This document shows, piece after piece, positions 16,224 through 24,631 of a stretch of 64,000 bases of DNA. The stretch comes from Bradyrhizobium zhanjiangense (GTDB taxonomy: Bacteria > Pseudomonadota > Alphaproteobacteria > Rhizobiales > Xanthobacteraceae): the NCBI RefSeq assembly GCF_004114935.1, contig NZ_CP022221.1:6221001-6285000 (forward strand), written 5' to 3'. The position numbers were made by a program, and so were the translations under genes. The notes beneath the pieces were generated by a model. The model was not told the origin of the DNA, searched no databases, and saw nothing but the letters and a program-made list of their open reading frames with translations. The stretch's first letter is position 1; each line of letters begins with the position of its first letter.

Positions 16224-17789
16224 GGTCTTGGCCGTGTAAAAACGGCCTTACAGGACCATCAGTCTTGCCAAAACTGGTCCGGTCTCAGGCCGCGATCGCG
16301 GCGATCAGCGGCCTGATCCCGAGGATATTCATTGCTCGGGTCAGATTGTAGGCCAGAACCGAGAGGGCCATCTCGGCGGCTACCTTTGGGAGGGTTTTGG
16401 TCAGGAAGTGCGTTGCTCCCATGCGTGCCTTCATCGTGCCGAACGGGTGCTCGACAGTCTCGCGACGAAGGCGCATAGCGAGCGGGTTCGCATCGAGCCG
16501 CTGCTGCACGGCGTCGAGCAGATCCTCGTGCTCCCATCGCGTGATCCGTCGCTCTGACCCGGGCGTACACTGGGGTTTGATCGAGCAATTCTTACAGGCG
16601 CTGGTCCAGTATCGCCGCAGCATCTTGTCGGCTTCTTCGTTTGTATAGCGATACGGCAATCGCTCCCCGGCCGGACAACGATAGGCGTCTTCCTCCGGCA
16701 AATAGACAAAGTCCTGCTTACCGAAGCGTCCGTCCGACTTGGCGCCCGAAGTCATCGGCTTAGGCAGAGTTACCGTGATGCCGGCCTCGTGGCAGGCGAG
16801 GATCTCCGGGCTGCTGAAGTAGCCGCGATCGGCAACGGCCTCGAGCGTCTCAGCCTTCAGAACAGCCTTCGCCTGCCTGGCCATATTGGCAAGTTGTGCC
16901 CGATCTGAGCCGCTGTTCGTCACCTCATGCGCGATGATCAGGTGATTGTCGGTATCGACGGCGACTTGGACATTGTAGCCGACAACGCCGGATCCGCGGC
17001 CACTGGTTGCCATCGAACGGCTATCCGGATCGGTCAGGGAGATTTGCTGATCCGGCGAAGCAAGCATCTGCTTCTCATAGGCAGCAAGCTTGCCCATCTC
17101 CCCCTTCAGCTTCGTCAGCTTCTCGGTAAGCCTCGTCACCTTCGCCGCCAGCGCCTCGCTCGGCTGCTGTCGGTCGGCCGTGTCAAGTTGGCTCAAATAG
17201 CGCGCGACGCTCTCCTCCAACTGAGCACGCCGCCGCTCCACCTTCGCGCGCGTGAAGTTCCTGTCCCGGTTGTTCACGGCCTTGAACTTGCTCCCATCGA
17301 TGGCGACGCTCGCCGTCGTGAGAAGACCCATCCCGCGGCAGAGCTCGACAAAACGCACACAGACCTTACGCAGCCCGACGCTGTTGTCCTTGCGGAAGTC
17401 CGCGATCGTCTTGTGATCAGGAGCAAGCCGACCCAGCAGCCACATCACCTCGATGTTCCGTCCAGCCTCTCGTTCCAGCCGCCGGCTTGACTGTACCCGG
17501 TTCAGATAGCCGTAGATGTAAAGCTTCAGGAGAACCGAGGGGTGATACGACGGCCGGCCAGTCGCCGCCGGCGCAACTCCGCCGAAGCACATCTCGGCCA
17601 GATCAAGCGCATCGACAAACTCGTCGATCGCGCGAACAGGGTTGTTCTCGTCAATGAAATCATCGAGGCATTCAGGCAACAGCGTCCGCTGCCCACGATC
17701 CGCCTCTTCAACGAAGCGCCTCATCGATTCCCCCAAAGAATCACAGGAGAATCATAACAGCAGCCCAGCGTTTTCACACAGCCAGGGTC
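16224..17789. mobile_element. IS1182-family insertion sequence
   Basis: One transposase gene is bracketed by imperfect terminal inverted repeats. The left end GGTCTTGGCCGTGTAAAAAC (16224-16243) matches the inverted right end GACCCTGGCTGTGTGAAAAC (17789-17770); 16 of 21 positions agree when the final G is included. No clear target duplication is visible, which is not unusual for the family. The exact outer boundary is uncertain by a few bases. Confidence 0.8.
16285..17724 (-). CDS. IS1182-family transposase
   Basis: Predicted 479-residue DDE transposase. The order of blocks fits IS1182: an N-terminal LLPECLDDFIDENNPVRAID region, LGRLAPDHKTIADFRKDN, the first acidic motif VAIDGSKFKAVNNRDRNF, a coiled-coil insert, VGYNVQVAVDTDNHLII, AVADRGYFSS, the Cys-rich CKNCSIKPQC block and the C-terminal VEHPFGTMKARMGATHFL. 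The frame is intact, so the element may be active. I chose the ATG at 17724; the frame opens at a TTG four codons upstream. Confidence 0.93.
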   Translation of the reverse strand: MRRFVEEADRGQRTLLPECLDDFIDENNPVRAIDEFVDALDLAEMCFGGVAPAATGRPSYHPSVLLKLYIYGYLNRVQSSRRLEREAGRNIEVMWLLGRLAPDHKTIADFRKDNSVGLRKVCVRFVELCRGMGLLTTASVAIDGSKFKAVNNRDRNFTRAKVERRRAQLEESVARYLSQLDTADRQQPSEALAAKVTRLTEKLTKLKGEMGKLAAYEKQMLASPDQQISLTDPDSRSMATSGRGSGVVGYNVQVAVDTDNHLIIAHEVTNSGSDRAQLANMARQAKAVLKAETLEAVADRGYFSSPEILACHEAGITVTLPKPMTSGAKSDGRFGKQDFVYLPEEDAYRCPAGERLPYRYTNEEADKMLRRYWTSACKNCSIKPQCTPGSERRITRWEHEDLLDAVQQRLDANPLAMRLRRETVEHPFGTMKARMGATHFLTKTLPKVAAEMALSVLAYNLTRAMNILGIRPLIAAIAA

Positions 17790-17854
17790 AAAGGCTGCCC
17801 TCCGCAGCCTGCATGACACTATTCTGCTCACCTCTCGGCCGACAGCGCGGAGGT

Positions 17855-17881
17855 CAGCTGGCGGCCAATAGCGGAAGTCAG
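17855..17881. repeat. short hairpin repeat (AGCGG-type)
   Basis: A degenerate member of the short repeat family (GGCGGCCAATAGCGGAAGTC) lies just outside the IS right end, between the element and the Crp-type regulator gene. Confidence 0.35.
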
Positions 17882-17916
17882 AATTAACCAAAGGCTCGTT
17901 GTTCGTTGCCTCTTGC

Positions 17917-18618
17917 TTAGTCGCTTAGTGCCACGACTTCCGCGTACTGATCTTTCACCGCCTGATAGCACTCGCAAACTGCCTCGCGCATGCGATTTGC
18001 ATCCTGAATGCGGATCTTGCCTCGCTTATATTCGATCAATCCAGCTTTTTGCAGCGTCTGAGCCGACAACGTTACACTCGTCCGTTGCGTACCAAGCATA
18101 CCTGCCAGAAACTCTTGGGTGAAATCGAGGGTATCGCTACCGGCCAAGTCCCTTGCCCGCAGCAGCCAGCGGCAGAGCCTAGCCTCGACGGTGTGCGACG
18201 ACATGCAGGCGGCTGATTGTTGTGCCTGCGCGAGCAAAGCCTGTTCATGGCGGATGAGGATCGAAAGCATACTCACACTTTGCATGGCTATCGAGCCAAG
18301 ATCACCGACGTCACAAACCATGCTACTGCCAGCGAGTTGCACGACCGCTCGGCTCAGTGATTTTCTCCCATTCAGCGCGGCCGTTGCGCCAACCACACCA
18401 TCGAGGCCCACCATTGCCGCCTCGACAGACGCGCCGGAGGTCAGTTCGACCACCAGCGAGATGACCGCACCTGTCGGAAAATACACAAGGGCGATGGGCC
18501 GACCCGCTTCGTAAAGAACTTGCTGTTGTCGGAGCCGCACGCTCCTCAGATGGGGCTGCAGCGCAGCCGCGTCAGAGGGCGACAAGGCTTTGAGCAAACA
18601 ATTGGGAAGATCGGCCAT
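17917..18618 (-). CDS. Crp/Fnr-family transcriptional regulator
   Basis: Predicted 233-residue regulator. An N-terminal cyclic-nucleotide-binding-like beta-barrel (VLYEAGRPIALVYFPTGAVISLVV) leads into a dimerisation helix. The C-terminal winged helix follows, with FTQEFLAGMLGTQRTSVTLSAQTLQKAG as helix-turn-helix region and LIEYKRGKIRIQD as wing. The sensor lacks an Fnr-type Cys cluster, so the ligand is unknown. The ATG at 18618 is the natural start. It is divergent from small hypothetical genes, and similar Crp proteins commonly sit among stress-related small ORFs in rhizobia. Confidence 0.88.
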   Translation of the reverse strand: MADLPNCLLKALSPSDAAALQPHLRSVRLRQQQVLYEAGRPIALVYFPTGAVISLVVELTSGASVEAAMVGLDGVVGATAALNGRKSLSRAVVQLAGSSMVCDVGDLGSIAMQSVSMLSILIRHEQALLAQAQQSAACMSSHTVEARLCRWLLRARDLAGSDTLDFTQEFLAGMLGTQRTSVTLSAQTLQKAGLIEYKRGKIRIQDANRMREAVCECYQAVKDQYAEVVALSD

Positions 18619-18823
18619 GGTCGCGACTCCTGCTCAGGCGGGAGCGCGACCGGTCTCTCAGCCACCGACCCCCGCGGTAGCCGCTGCCGGTGATCGGAGC
18701 CAACGTGGTCGGCATAGCGTCGTTCCTAATGCTGCGCAGCAAAATGTCGGCTCCCTAACAGACAATTCCGGAATTGTGCGCGAAATGGGTCTTCGAGTGA
18801 GTAACAGTCAAGGAGCCCGTGCC

Positions 18824-19036
18824 GTGAGTGCTTACGATCCGGAAATGCTGAACATCATGCGCAATGCCTTGGACCAAGCTTGGGAGCTGCTGCCGCAAGC
18901 CAGCAAGGGCAATCTCCCGAAGATCGAAATGGCGGATCGCATTCTTAGGAAAGCAGCCACAGGCGAGCGTGACCTCGCGCGGCTTCGTGCTGCAGCCCTC
19001 GCCGGGACCGACATAAAACATCCGGCCCTTCCGTGA
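18824..19036 (+). CDS. small hypothetical protein, rhizobial type
   Basis: Predicted 70-residue protein beginning VSAYDPEMLNIMRNALDQ and containing KIEMADRILRKAATGERDLARLR. I recognise the layout (helical, MADRIL..AA.GERD..RLR) as that of short proteins common in Bradyrhizobium, without known function. The GTG at 18824 with AGGAG 8 bases upstream is the best start; the frame is open from 18590 but its N-terminal part looks non-coding. Confidence 0.65.
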   Translation: MSAYDPEMLNIMRNALDQAWELLPQASKGNLPKIEMADRILRKAATGERDLARLRAAALAGTDIKHPALP

Positions 19037-19049
19037 GGAGCGTTGTGCA

Positions 19050-19250
19050 ATGCAACGACGACGCCGGTTCAAACAAACTGAGACGTTGGAACGACGTCTT
19101 TTGAAGGAAGCGCGGCGCTTGCGCGAGGAGGCGCGGCTACTGCCTCCGGGTTTCGCCCGCGAGGTCGCGCTCAGGAAGGCGCGGTAGACGGAAACGGCGG
19201 CGCAGCTGACCGACTGGCTTCACTCGCCGGGATTAAAAGCGCCCAAATAA
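19050..19250 (+). pseudogene. small rhizobial-type ORF interrupted by a nonsense codon
   Basis: From the ATG at 19050 the frame encodes MQRRRRFKQTETLERRLLKE onward and meets TAG at 19185-19187 (codon 46). The same frame continues without another stop as TETAAQLTDWLHSPGLKAPK to the TAA at 19248-19250. The whole 66-codon unit reads as one small Arg-rich protein followed by a conserved-looking tail, so the TAG (CAG to TAG would restore Gln) looks like a recent inactivation. Function is unknown. Confidence 0.6.
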
Positions 19251-19296
19251 AGAACTATAAAACCGCGCTGGAAAAGCTTCGCAGGAATGCGCCCAG

Positions 19297-19398
19297 ATGC
19301 GCGATTTGGCTACCGACCCAGCCAAGCGTGACATGTTAGACCGTAGTAATTTAGAACGTGATCGGAACAAGACTGGTTGTGGAGGCGACCATGGCTAA
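19297..19398 (+). CDS. possible tiny ORF
   Basis: A 33-codon frame (MRDLATDPAKRDMLDRSNLE...) overlaps the start of the next small gene by 8 bases. It could be a decayed piece of a helical hypothetical protein. There is no ribosome site or other support. Confidence 0.15.
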   Translation: MRDLATDPAKRDMLDRSNLERDRNKTGCGGDHG

Positions 19399-19570
19399 GC
19401 ATATGATCTATCGCGCGAATGACCCGCTGATTGATGAACACATCCGGCGGTCCCGCCAGAGCATCGCGGAGGCGATTGAGGTTTTGGAGACAAACGCGCC
19501 GCCGGATACGTTCTTGGGACGCCAGCATGCCGATTTGATGCCATCGCAATCGCAGGAGGTGATAGAGTGA
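19391..19570 (+). CDS. small hypothetical protein
   Basis: Predicted 59-residue soluble protein (MAKHMIYRANDPLIDEHIRR...). GGAGGCGACC lies just before the ATG. No domain is recognised. It sits in a row of short plus-strand ORFs between the Crp-type gene and the ParB-like pseudogene. Confidence 0.5.
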   Translation: MAKHMIYRANDPLIDEHIRRSRQSIAEAIEVLETNAPPDTFLGRQHADLMPSQSQEVIE

Positions 19571-19658
19571 TTTATCACCGATATCGACCAGCGACGGGCG
19601 TCGGTGACTGAGAGACCAATCGTGCTCCCGCCTGCATCAATGGGCAAGGGAGCGACGA

Positions 19659-19874
19659 ATGGATCGCGCCATGGAGCTTCGCCATTTGGCAGAAGCCGAG
19701 GAGCACATTTCACGGGCCGACCGACACCTTTCCGAGCAGGAGGTTCGAGTTGCGGACCTTGAGCTTTCGGGGCACGACACGAGCTTAGCCCGCGCTCTCT
19801 TGGAAACATTTCGGCTGGCGCTAGCCCAGCACGTCGCGCACCGCGAGCACATTCTGAGGGAGTTGGGACCCTAG
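19659..19874 (+). CDS. small helical hypothetical protein
   Basis: Predicted 71-residue, charge-rich helical protein (MDRAMELRHLAEAEEHISRA, then RHLSEQEVRVADLELSGHDT and a C-terminal helix ending HREHILRELGP). It resembles short hypothetical proteins frequent in Bradyrhizobium genomes. No function can be assigned. Confidence 0.6.
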   Translation: MDRAMELRHLAEAEEHISRADRHLSEQEVRVADLELSGHDTSLARALLETFRLALAQHVAHREHILRELGP

Positions 19875-20008
19875 TGTCATGGTCGACGCTTAGGTTCACA
19901 TGCTAAACTTCCGGATTTGGCCCATCGCGCCATTTCGCTGTGTTGCCGTATTTTGTCGGTATCGGGGCATAGCGGAACGTCGAGTAAGCCGCACCGATCA
20001 ATCTCGAT

Positions 20009-20638
20009 TTATGAGACGCGCTCTAGATATTCGGCGCAGATCGCCGCGAGCGCATTGCCTTGCGGCGATCGGTTGGGATTGTTCGGCTCGCGCGGCTTGG
20101 TCGCCTTCGCTATCGCGCGCTCCACAGTGCCGAATTGCTCCCCGTACAGAATGAACGTCATGTCCCGATAGGGCGACCGATCGCCATCCGGCACCTCGGG
20201 CATCTGCTCTAGCTCGCCGACCCCTACGGACAGCCGCGATAGCTCGTCCTCGGTTATGCCGGTCAGCGCGATCTCGAAACCGTCCTCCACGAGGTCGGTC
20301 AATTCGAGCCGCAGCATCTCGTCATCCCAATCGCTGGCGTCGGTCAGCCGATTATCGGCGATAACCTAGGCGCGCTTCTGCTGATCGGTCCATCCGCGCG
20401 CCACGATGACCGGGACCTCGGTAAATCCCAACAGCTTGCCGGCGGCGAGGCGCCCATGACCGGCGAGAACCATGCCGTCGTCGGCCGCCAATATCGGCAT
20501 CGTCCAGCCCCATTGCCGGATTGACGCGGCGATTTGCTCGATCTGCTCGGCCGAATGCCGGCGCGAATTGCGCTCATAGGGTCGTAGACGTTCAATCGGT
20601 CATGTTTCCACGGCCGGCTTGCTCGCCAGTGCATCCAT
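20009..20638 (-). pseudogene. ParB-like nuclease-domain protein with two in-frame stops
   Basis: Reading from the ATG at 20638, one frame encodes a ParB N-terminal domain: PIERLRPYERNSRRHSAEQI, IAASIRQWGWTMPILAADD, MVLAGHGRLAAGKLLG and VIADNRLTDASDWDDEML. It then runs through a C-terminal half to 20009. It is broken by TGA at 20602-20600 (codon 13) and TAG at 20368-20366 (codon 91, where the family usually has Tyr in YVIADNRL). Such proteins are typical of phage or plasmid cargo and are often linked to DNA methylase domains. With two stops it is probably non-functional. Confidence 0.82.
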
Positions 20639-20839
20639 GATTTGCCGCCTGTCGGGCCGTTTACGGGCCCGGTGTCCGAATGTCTGATGTTGGAAGCGAA
20701 GCAGAAATCATATGCTCCTTCCGAGCCTTACCGGTTTTGACCCGAATCGGACGTTTGGCAATCCGACAAGAGACGTCGTGCGGGAAACGTCGAACAACTC
20801 GCTGCAAACAGAAGGGATGGCCCGCAGTTCAATGCAGCC

Positions 20840-22618
20840 TCACCCCCTCCATCCGGCCTTACTCAGACCGTCGACGAGATGCGCATGGTCTTGTGGACGA
20901 AACCACGGGGCTCTGTTGCGGACATACATATCTAATGCCCCCGGTGCGCGCGAGACGGCCTTTTCCAGTTCTTCCTTCGCTTCCGCTGTGCGGCCAAGCT
21001 GGCCCAGCGCCGCCGCGGACCAGCGGTAGATCATCGGAAAATTCGGATACGACCGGATCAGGCGTTTTGCGGCCTCGATCGAAGCCTCGTATTCGCCGCA
21101 GAAATATAAACCGCACGCAATGTGCAACAAGCGGACTGCCAGATAGGGATCGCGGGGATCGAGCCTGATACACACGTTGAGAGACGTGACCCCCTCCTTG
21201 TGCCGTCCGGCAAAGATCAGCGTCGCGCCTCGATGGCCGTGCGCGATCGCCAGATTTGGACTCATAGAGAGGGCTCGCTCGATCTCCGCCAACGCATCGT
21301 CAGCCTCGCCGCGTGCTTGCAAGGCCCAGCCAAGGCACGAACGGGCTTCGGCATCGGCACCATCGAGCGCGACCGCCCGGCGGGCCAAGGCCTCCGCCGA
21401 GTGTTGCGCGTCTCGCAGGCCAATCTTCTGGTAGAGCGCGGCCGCTTGCAGCTGGTACAGAGCGAGCGCGCTGTAGCTGCCGCTGAAGGTCGGGTCGAGA
21501 TCGATCGCCTGTCTGAAGAATTTCTCGGCGCTCTCATCGTCCTCTGCGGTCGCTTTGCTCAGATGCCACAGGCCGCGCTGATAGGCGGCCCAGGCATCAA
21601 GGCTGCCCGGCGGCCTGCGCATGGCGCGTCGGAGCTCGGCGTCTGCAATGGCGGGGGCGAGCGCAGTCGTCAGCGCTTCGGTAAGCTCATCCTGCACGGC
21701 GAAAATATCTGCGAGATCGCGGTCGTAGCGCTCGGCCCATACATGATTGCTGGTCGCCGCCTCTATGAGCTGCGCGGTCACGCGGATCCGGCTGCCGGCC
21801 TTGCGCACGCTACCTTCAAGCACGTAGCGGACGCCGAGCTCGCGCCCGACCTGTCTCACATCAACCGCTCGCCCTTTGTAAGTGAACGACGAGTTCCGTG
21901 CGATGACGAACAATGAGGGATAACGCGATAACGCCGTGATCACATCTTCGGCGATACCGTCCGAGACGAATTCCTGCTCGGGGTCGCCGCTCATATTGGT
22001 CAGCGGCAGCACGGCGACAGACGGCTTGTCAGGCAACGCGAGCGCCGGAATCTCGCGTTTGGGCGTCGCAGTCCGCGGGCCCGGGTCGATGATGATGCGG
22101 TAAACGTGGACGGGCCGGGCGATGTTCTTCAGAGTTTGCTCACCCGCTTCCTCAACGTCGAACGGCACCTTGTCGCGCGCGTGATTGAAGACAGTCTGAG
22201 AGATACAGATGCCGCCGGGTTCGGCGATGCTCTCGAGCCGGGCCGCAATGTTGACGCCGTCTCCAAAGATGTCATGGGCTTCGACGATGATATCACCGAT
22301 ATTGAGCCCCACACGGAAGAGAATGCGCCTGTCTTCCGCGTCGTCGCAGGTAAGTTCGTTGATGCGGGACTGAAACTGCATGGCAGCCCGCACCGCTTCG
22401 ACCGCACTTGGAAACTCAGCCAAAAACCCGTCGCCGGTGTTCTTCACGATGCGGCCGCCGTGCTGCGCAATTGCGGGCTCGACACCTCCGGCGAGAAGGG
22501 CCGTCAGCTTGGCGTGTGTCGCCTCTTCGTCATTGTGCATGAGCCGAGAATAGCCGGCCACGTCGGCGGCCAAGATCGCTGATAATCTTCGCTCGACTCG
22601 GACCCGCTCTTGCACCAT
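20840..22618 (-). CDS. class III adenylate/guanylate cyclase with TolB-like and TPR regions
   Basis: Predicted 592-residue protein. Residues 10-175 form a class III cyclase homology domain with the metal-binding Asp19 (AADVAGYSRL) and Asp63 (KNTGDGFLAEF), Lys59 in the purine-specifying position, and GDGVNIAARLE with the transition-state Asn and Arg, so it looks catalytically complete. Residues about 215-330 hold the SVAVLPLTNMSGDPEQEF block of the TolB-like/FlgO-like domain commonly attached to these cyclases. The C-terminal half is TPR-like. I prefer the ATG at 22618; the frame is open 27 codons further. Rhizobial genomes carry many such proteins, and the signal sensed is unknown. Confidence 0.9.
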   Translation of the reverse strand: MVQERVRVERRLSAILAADVAGYSRLMHNDEEATHAKLTALLAGGVEPAIAQHGGRIVKNTGDGFLAEFPSAVEAVRAAMQFQSRINELTCDDAEDRRILFRVGLNIGDIIVEAHDIFGDGVNIAARLESIAEPGGICISQTVFNHARDKVPFDVEEAGEQTLKNIARPVHVYRIIIDPGPRTATPKREIPALALPDKPSVAVLPLTNMSGDPEQEFVSDGIAEDVITALSRYPSLFVIARNSSFTYKGRAVDVRQVGRELGVRYVLEGSVRKAGSRIRVTAQLIEAATSNHVWAERYDRDLADIFAVQDELTEALTTALAPAIADAELRRAMRRPPGSLDAWAAYQRGLWHLSKATAEDDESAEKFFRQAIDLDPTFSGSYSALALYQLQAAALYQKIGLRDAQHSAEALARRAVALDGADAEARSCLGWALQARGEADDALAEIERALSMSPNLAIAHGHRGATLIFAGRHKEGVTSLNVCIRLDPRDPYLAVRLLHIACGLYFCGEYEASIEAAKRLIRSYPNFPMIYRWSAAALGQLGRTAEAKEELEKAVSRAPGALDMYVRNRAPWFRPQDHAHLVDGLSKAGWRG

Positions 22619-22789
22619 GGCCGCACCAGGCCCCACCAACCCACCATACTCTAAACGGATCAGAGCGCAGCGCCAAACGCGCTTTGACGTTTCGGTCATG
22701 CGCTAAGTTGAAACGTCAACTGTGCTGACCCGGGGTGCGCCTGAGCTGACCCGCGGTGCGCACCAAATAGAGATCGAGTCCGGGCCGCC

Positions 22790-22820
22790 AATGTCGCCTT
22801 CTGGCCCCGTAGCCGACATT
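22790..22820. repeat. inverted repeat of the hairpin family
   Basis: AATGTCG (22790-22796) and CGACATT (22814-22820) are perfect arms flanking CCTTCTGGCCCCGTAGC. This is the best-preserved palindromic member of the short repeat family. Confidence 0.55.
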
Positions 22821-22925
22821 GCGCGGCCCCTGAAGCAGTGATTTCGGCCCGGCCGAAGACCGGGGACAGTATGGCTGCAGCGTGGTATCATTCCCATTGG
22901 TAGGCAGCTCTCGGGGGCGAGGCAC

Positions 22926-23060
22926 ATGCCAGCCAGGGTCGGACGACGGGAATTGATAGCCGCGCTTGGGGCCATCACTTGGCCAGTGACCGCGCGGGTC
23001 AGCAACCTATGCCAGTGATCGGTGTGTGTAGCTCCAGGCGTGGGGAAAGCACGCCTTGCT
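22926..23060 (+). pseudogene. truncated N-terminus of an ABC substrate-binding protein
   Basis: The ATG at 22926 starts MPARVGRRELIAALGAITWP, matching the usual signal sequence of a binding-protein family (MRRREFI..LGG..AWP..ARAQQ). After a one-base shift near 23004 the typical continuation QQPMPVIGV is read, and then the similarity ends. Only about 40 codons are left, so the rest was deleted or replaced before the intact gene at 23158. This is recognition by eye of a well-known leader pattern. Confidence 0.6.
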
Positions 23061-23157
23061 TATCGGACGCGGAGACCATCCGTTGCAGCGACCTCAGAGG
23101 CGGGAAGGTCAAGGTGCTTCCTCAGTAACGTTTATTGCGCAGAGAGAGGAGAGCGTC

Positions 23158-24483
23158 GTGGCGGGCATCAGTCGGCGAGAACTATTCAAGATTTCCGGCG
23201 CGGGTCTTATGGAGGCAAGGTTCGGCGGCCTCGCAGCGCTCCTAGCTTCGGGAGGCGCGCCCGCCTACGCGCAGGAGAGGACCGTCCATTGGCTTCGCCC
23301 GTCCAGTTTCGTGCCGGCGGCGGACGTGCTCTTAAAAGGTGAAATCACGAGAGAATGTCAGAAGGCGCTTGGGATCAAGCTCACGGTCGAGACGATTAAC
23401 GCGACTGACGTCCAGGCGCGCATCACTTCCTCGATCCAAACGGGATCGGGCCCCGACATCGTACTCGTAGTTAATAATTGGGCGCACTTGTACTCCGAGA
23501 GCCTAGCCGAAGTCGACGACGTGGCGGAGGAACTTGGCAAGTCTCAAGGCGGCTTTTACGAGACCTCTCGCTTAGCTGCATACGACGGTAAGCGCTGGCT
23601 CGCCGTTCCTTTCAACATCACTGGCATTCAAATAGCCTACCGGAAATCGTGGTTTGCCGAGGCCGGTTATGCGAAGTTCCCGGAGACGTGGGAGCGGTAT
23701 CGCGAAGCTGGCAAGAAGCTCAAGGCTAACGGCCGTCCTATTGGTCAGACGCTCGGTCACGCCTTCGCAGACGCCCCGAATTTTGTCTATCCATACCTCT
23801 GGTCTTGGGGTGGCAAGGAGGTCGAGCCGGACGGCAAGACGGTCTCGCTCAATAGCAAGGAGACGCTCGAAGCTGTCAAGTTCATGGTGGCGTTCTGGAA
23901 GGACGCCCACGACGAGGGCGGACTTGCCTGGGACGACACGAGCAACAACCGCGCCTTCCTCGGTGGCACAATCTGCGCGACGAATAATGCCGCTTCCATT
24001 TACCTTGAAGCTTTACGCAAACCGGATGCGTATCAGACCGAGGCCGGCAGGCCGATCAAGGACGACATCCAGCACGCACCGCTGCCGGCAGGTCCAGCTG
24101 GGCAGTTCAGCTTCCATACCCCCGCCTCTAACATCGTACTGCGTTATTCGAGCAATCAGAAGCCGGCCAAGGAGTTCATGCGCTGGATGAGTTCCAAACC
24201 GATCTTTGAAAAGTACTTCATTACGCTACAGGGCTTCAGTGTCGGCCCCACGACTGATTGGGAGAAGCATCCGCTGTGGGACAAGGATCCGGTGATGCTT
24301 CCGTTCCGGTCGGCAGCACGAACTGGCCGGCTAATGGGCTATGCGGGGCCATCAAGCCGTCAGGCGGCGGAGGTGCTGAACAAGTACATTATTATCGATA
24401 TGTTCGCGAAGGCCGTGCAAGGGATGCCAGCCGAAGATGCGGTGAAGTGGGCTGAAGCTGAATGCCTGAAGGCATATGCCTAG
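23158..24483 (+). CDS. orphan Tat-exported extracellular solute-binding protein, family 1
   Basis: Predicted 441-residue periplasmic sugar/oligosaccharide-type binding protein. A twin-arginine signal (SRRELFK) precedes a hydrophobic stretch and the AYAQERTVHWLRP cleavage region. The mature part has family 1 features such as TGSGPDIVLVVNNWAHLYSE, WLAVPFNITGIQIAYRKSWF and FLGGTICATNNAASIY. GTG at 23158 with GAGAGGAGAG upstream is the best start. No permease or ATPase gene is adjacent; repeats bound it on both sides (22790-22820 and 24519-24618). It is probably a stranded piece of a former transporter operon, or it serves a permease elsewhere. Confidence 0.88.
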   Translation: MAGISRRELFKISGAGLMEARFGGLAALLASGGAPAYAQERTVHWLRPSSFVPAADVLLKGEITRECQKALGIKLTVETINATDVQARITSSIQTGSGPDIVLVVNNWAHLYSESLAEVDDVAEELGKSQGGFYETSRLAAYDGKRWLAVPFNITGIQIAYRKSWFAEAGYAKFPETWERYREAGKKLKANGRPIGQTLGHAFADAPNFVYPYLWSWGGKEVEPDGKTVSLNSKETLEAVKFMVAFWKDAHDEGGLAWDDTSNNRAFLGGTICATNNAASIYLEALRKPDAYQTEAGRPIKDDIQHAPLPAGPAGQFSFHTPASNIVLRYSSNQKPAKEFMRWMSSKPIFEKYFITLQGFSVGPTTDWEKHPLWDKDPVMLPFRSAARTGRLMGYAGPSSRQAAEVLNKYIIIDMFAKAVQGMPAEDAVKWAEAECLKAYA

Positions 24484-24518
24484 CCCTTGACTACACCGCT
24501 GACCTGAATGCCCGCTTC

Positions 24519-24618
24519 TGGCCCCAAGCTGAACAAAGAACGAGCCACCGCCATGTCGGCTGTCTGCGGAAGACCGGACGTTGCACGGAGGTTGCGGTGA
24601 CCGCCGCTCATGACCCCG
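24519..24618. repeat. 100-bp direct repeat, copy 2
   Basis: Same orientation as 15933-16032 with one base different. It starts 35 bases after the stop of the orphan binding protein and runs to the spacer before the RidA-like gene. Confidence 0.9.
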
Positions 24619-24631
24619 ATTGTGCCTGTAG

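Larger units (their letters stand above)
22619..23157. other. intergenic stretch with repeat and gene remnant
   Basis: It contains tandem CTGACCCG(G/C)GGTGCGC-like short repeats near 22724-22762, the inverted repeat at 22790-22820 and the decayed start of an ABC binding-protein gene (22926-23060). The ribosome site of the gene at 23158 is at its end. Confidence 0.5.

Noticed and set aside
15933..24618. Integrative element or genomic island with attachment sites
   Set aside because: Direct repeats are present, but there is no integrase, tRNA gene or conjugation gene, so only a repeat-bounded segment is claimed.
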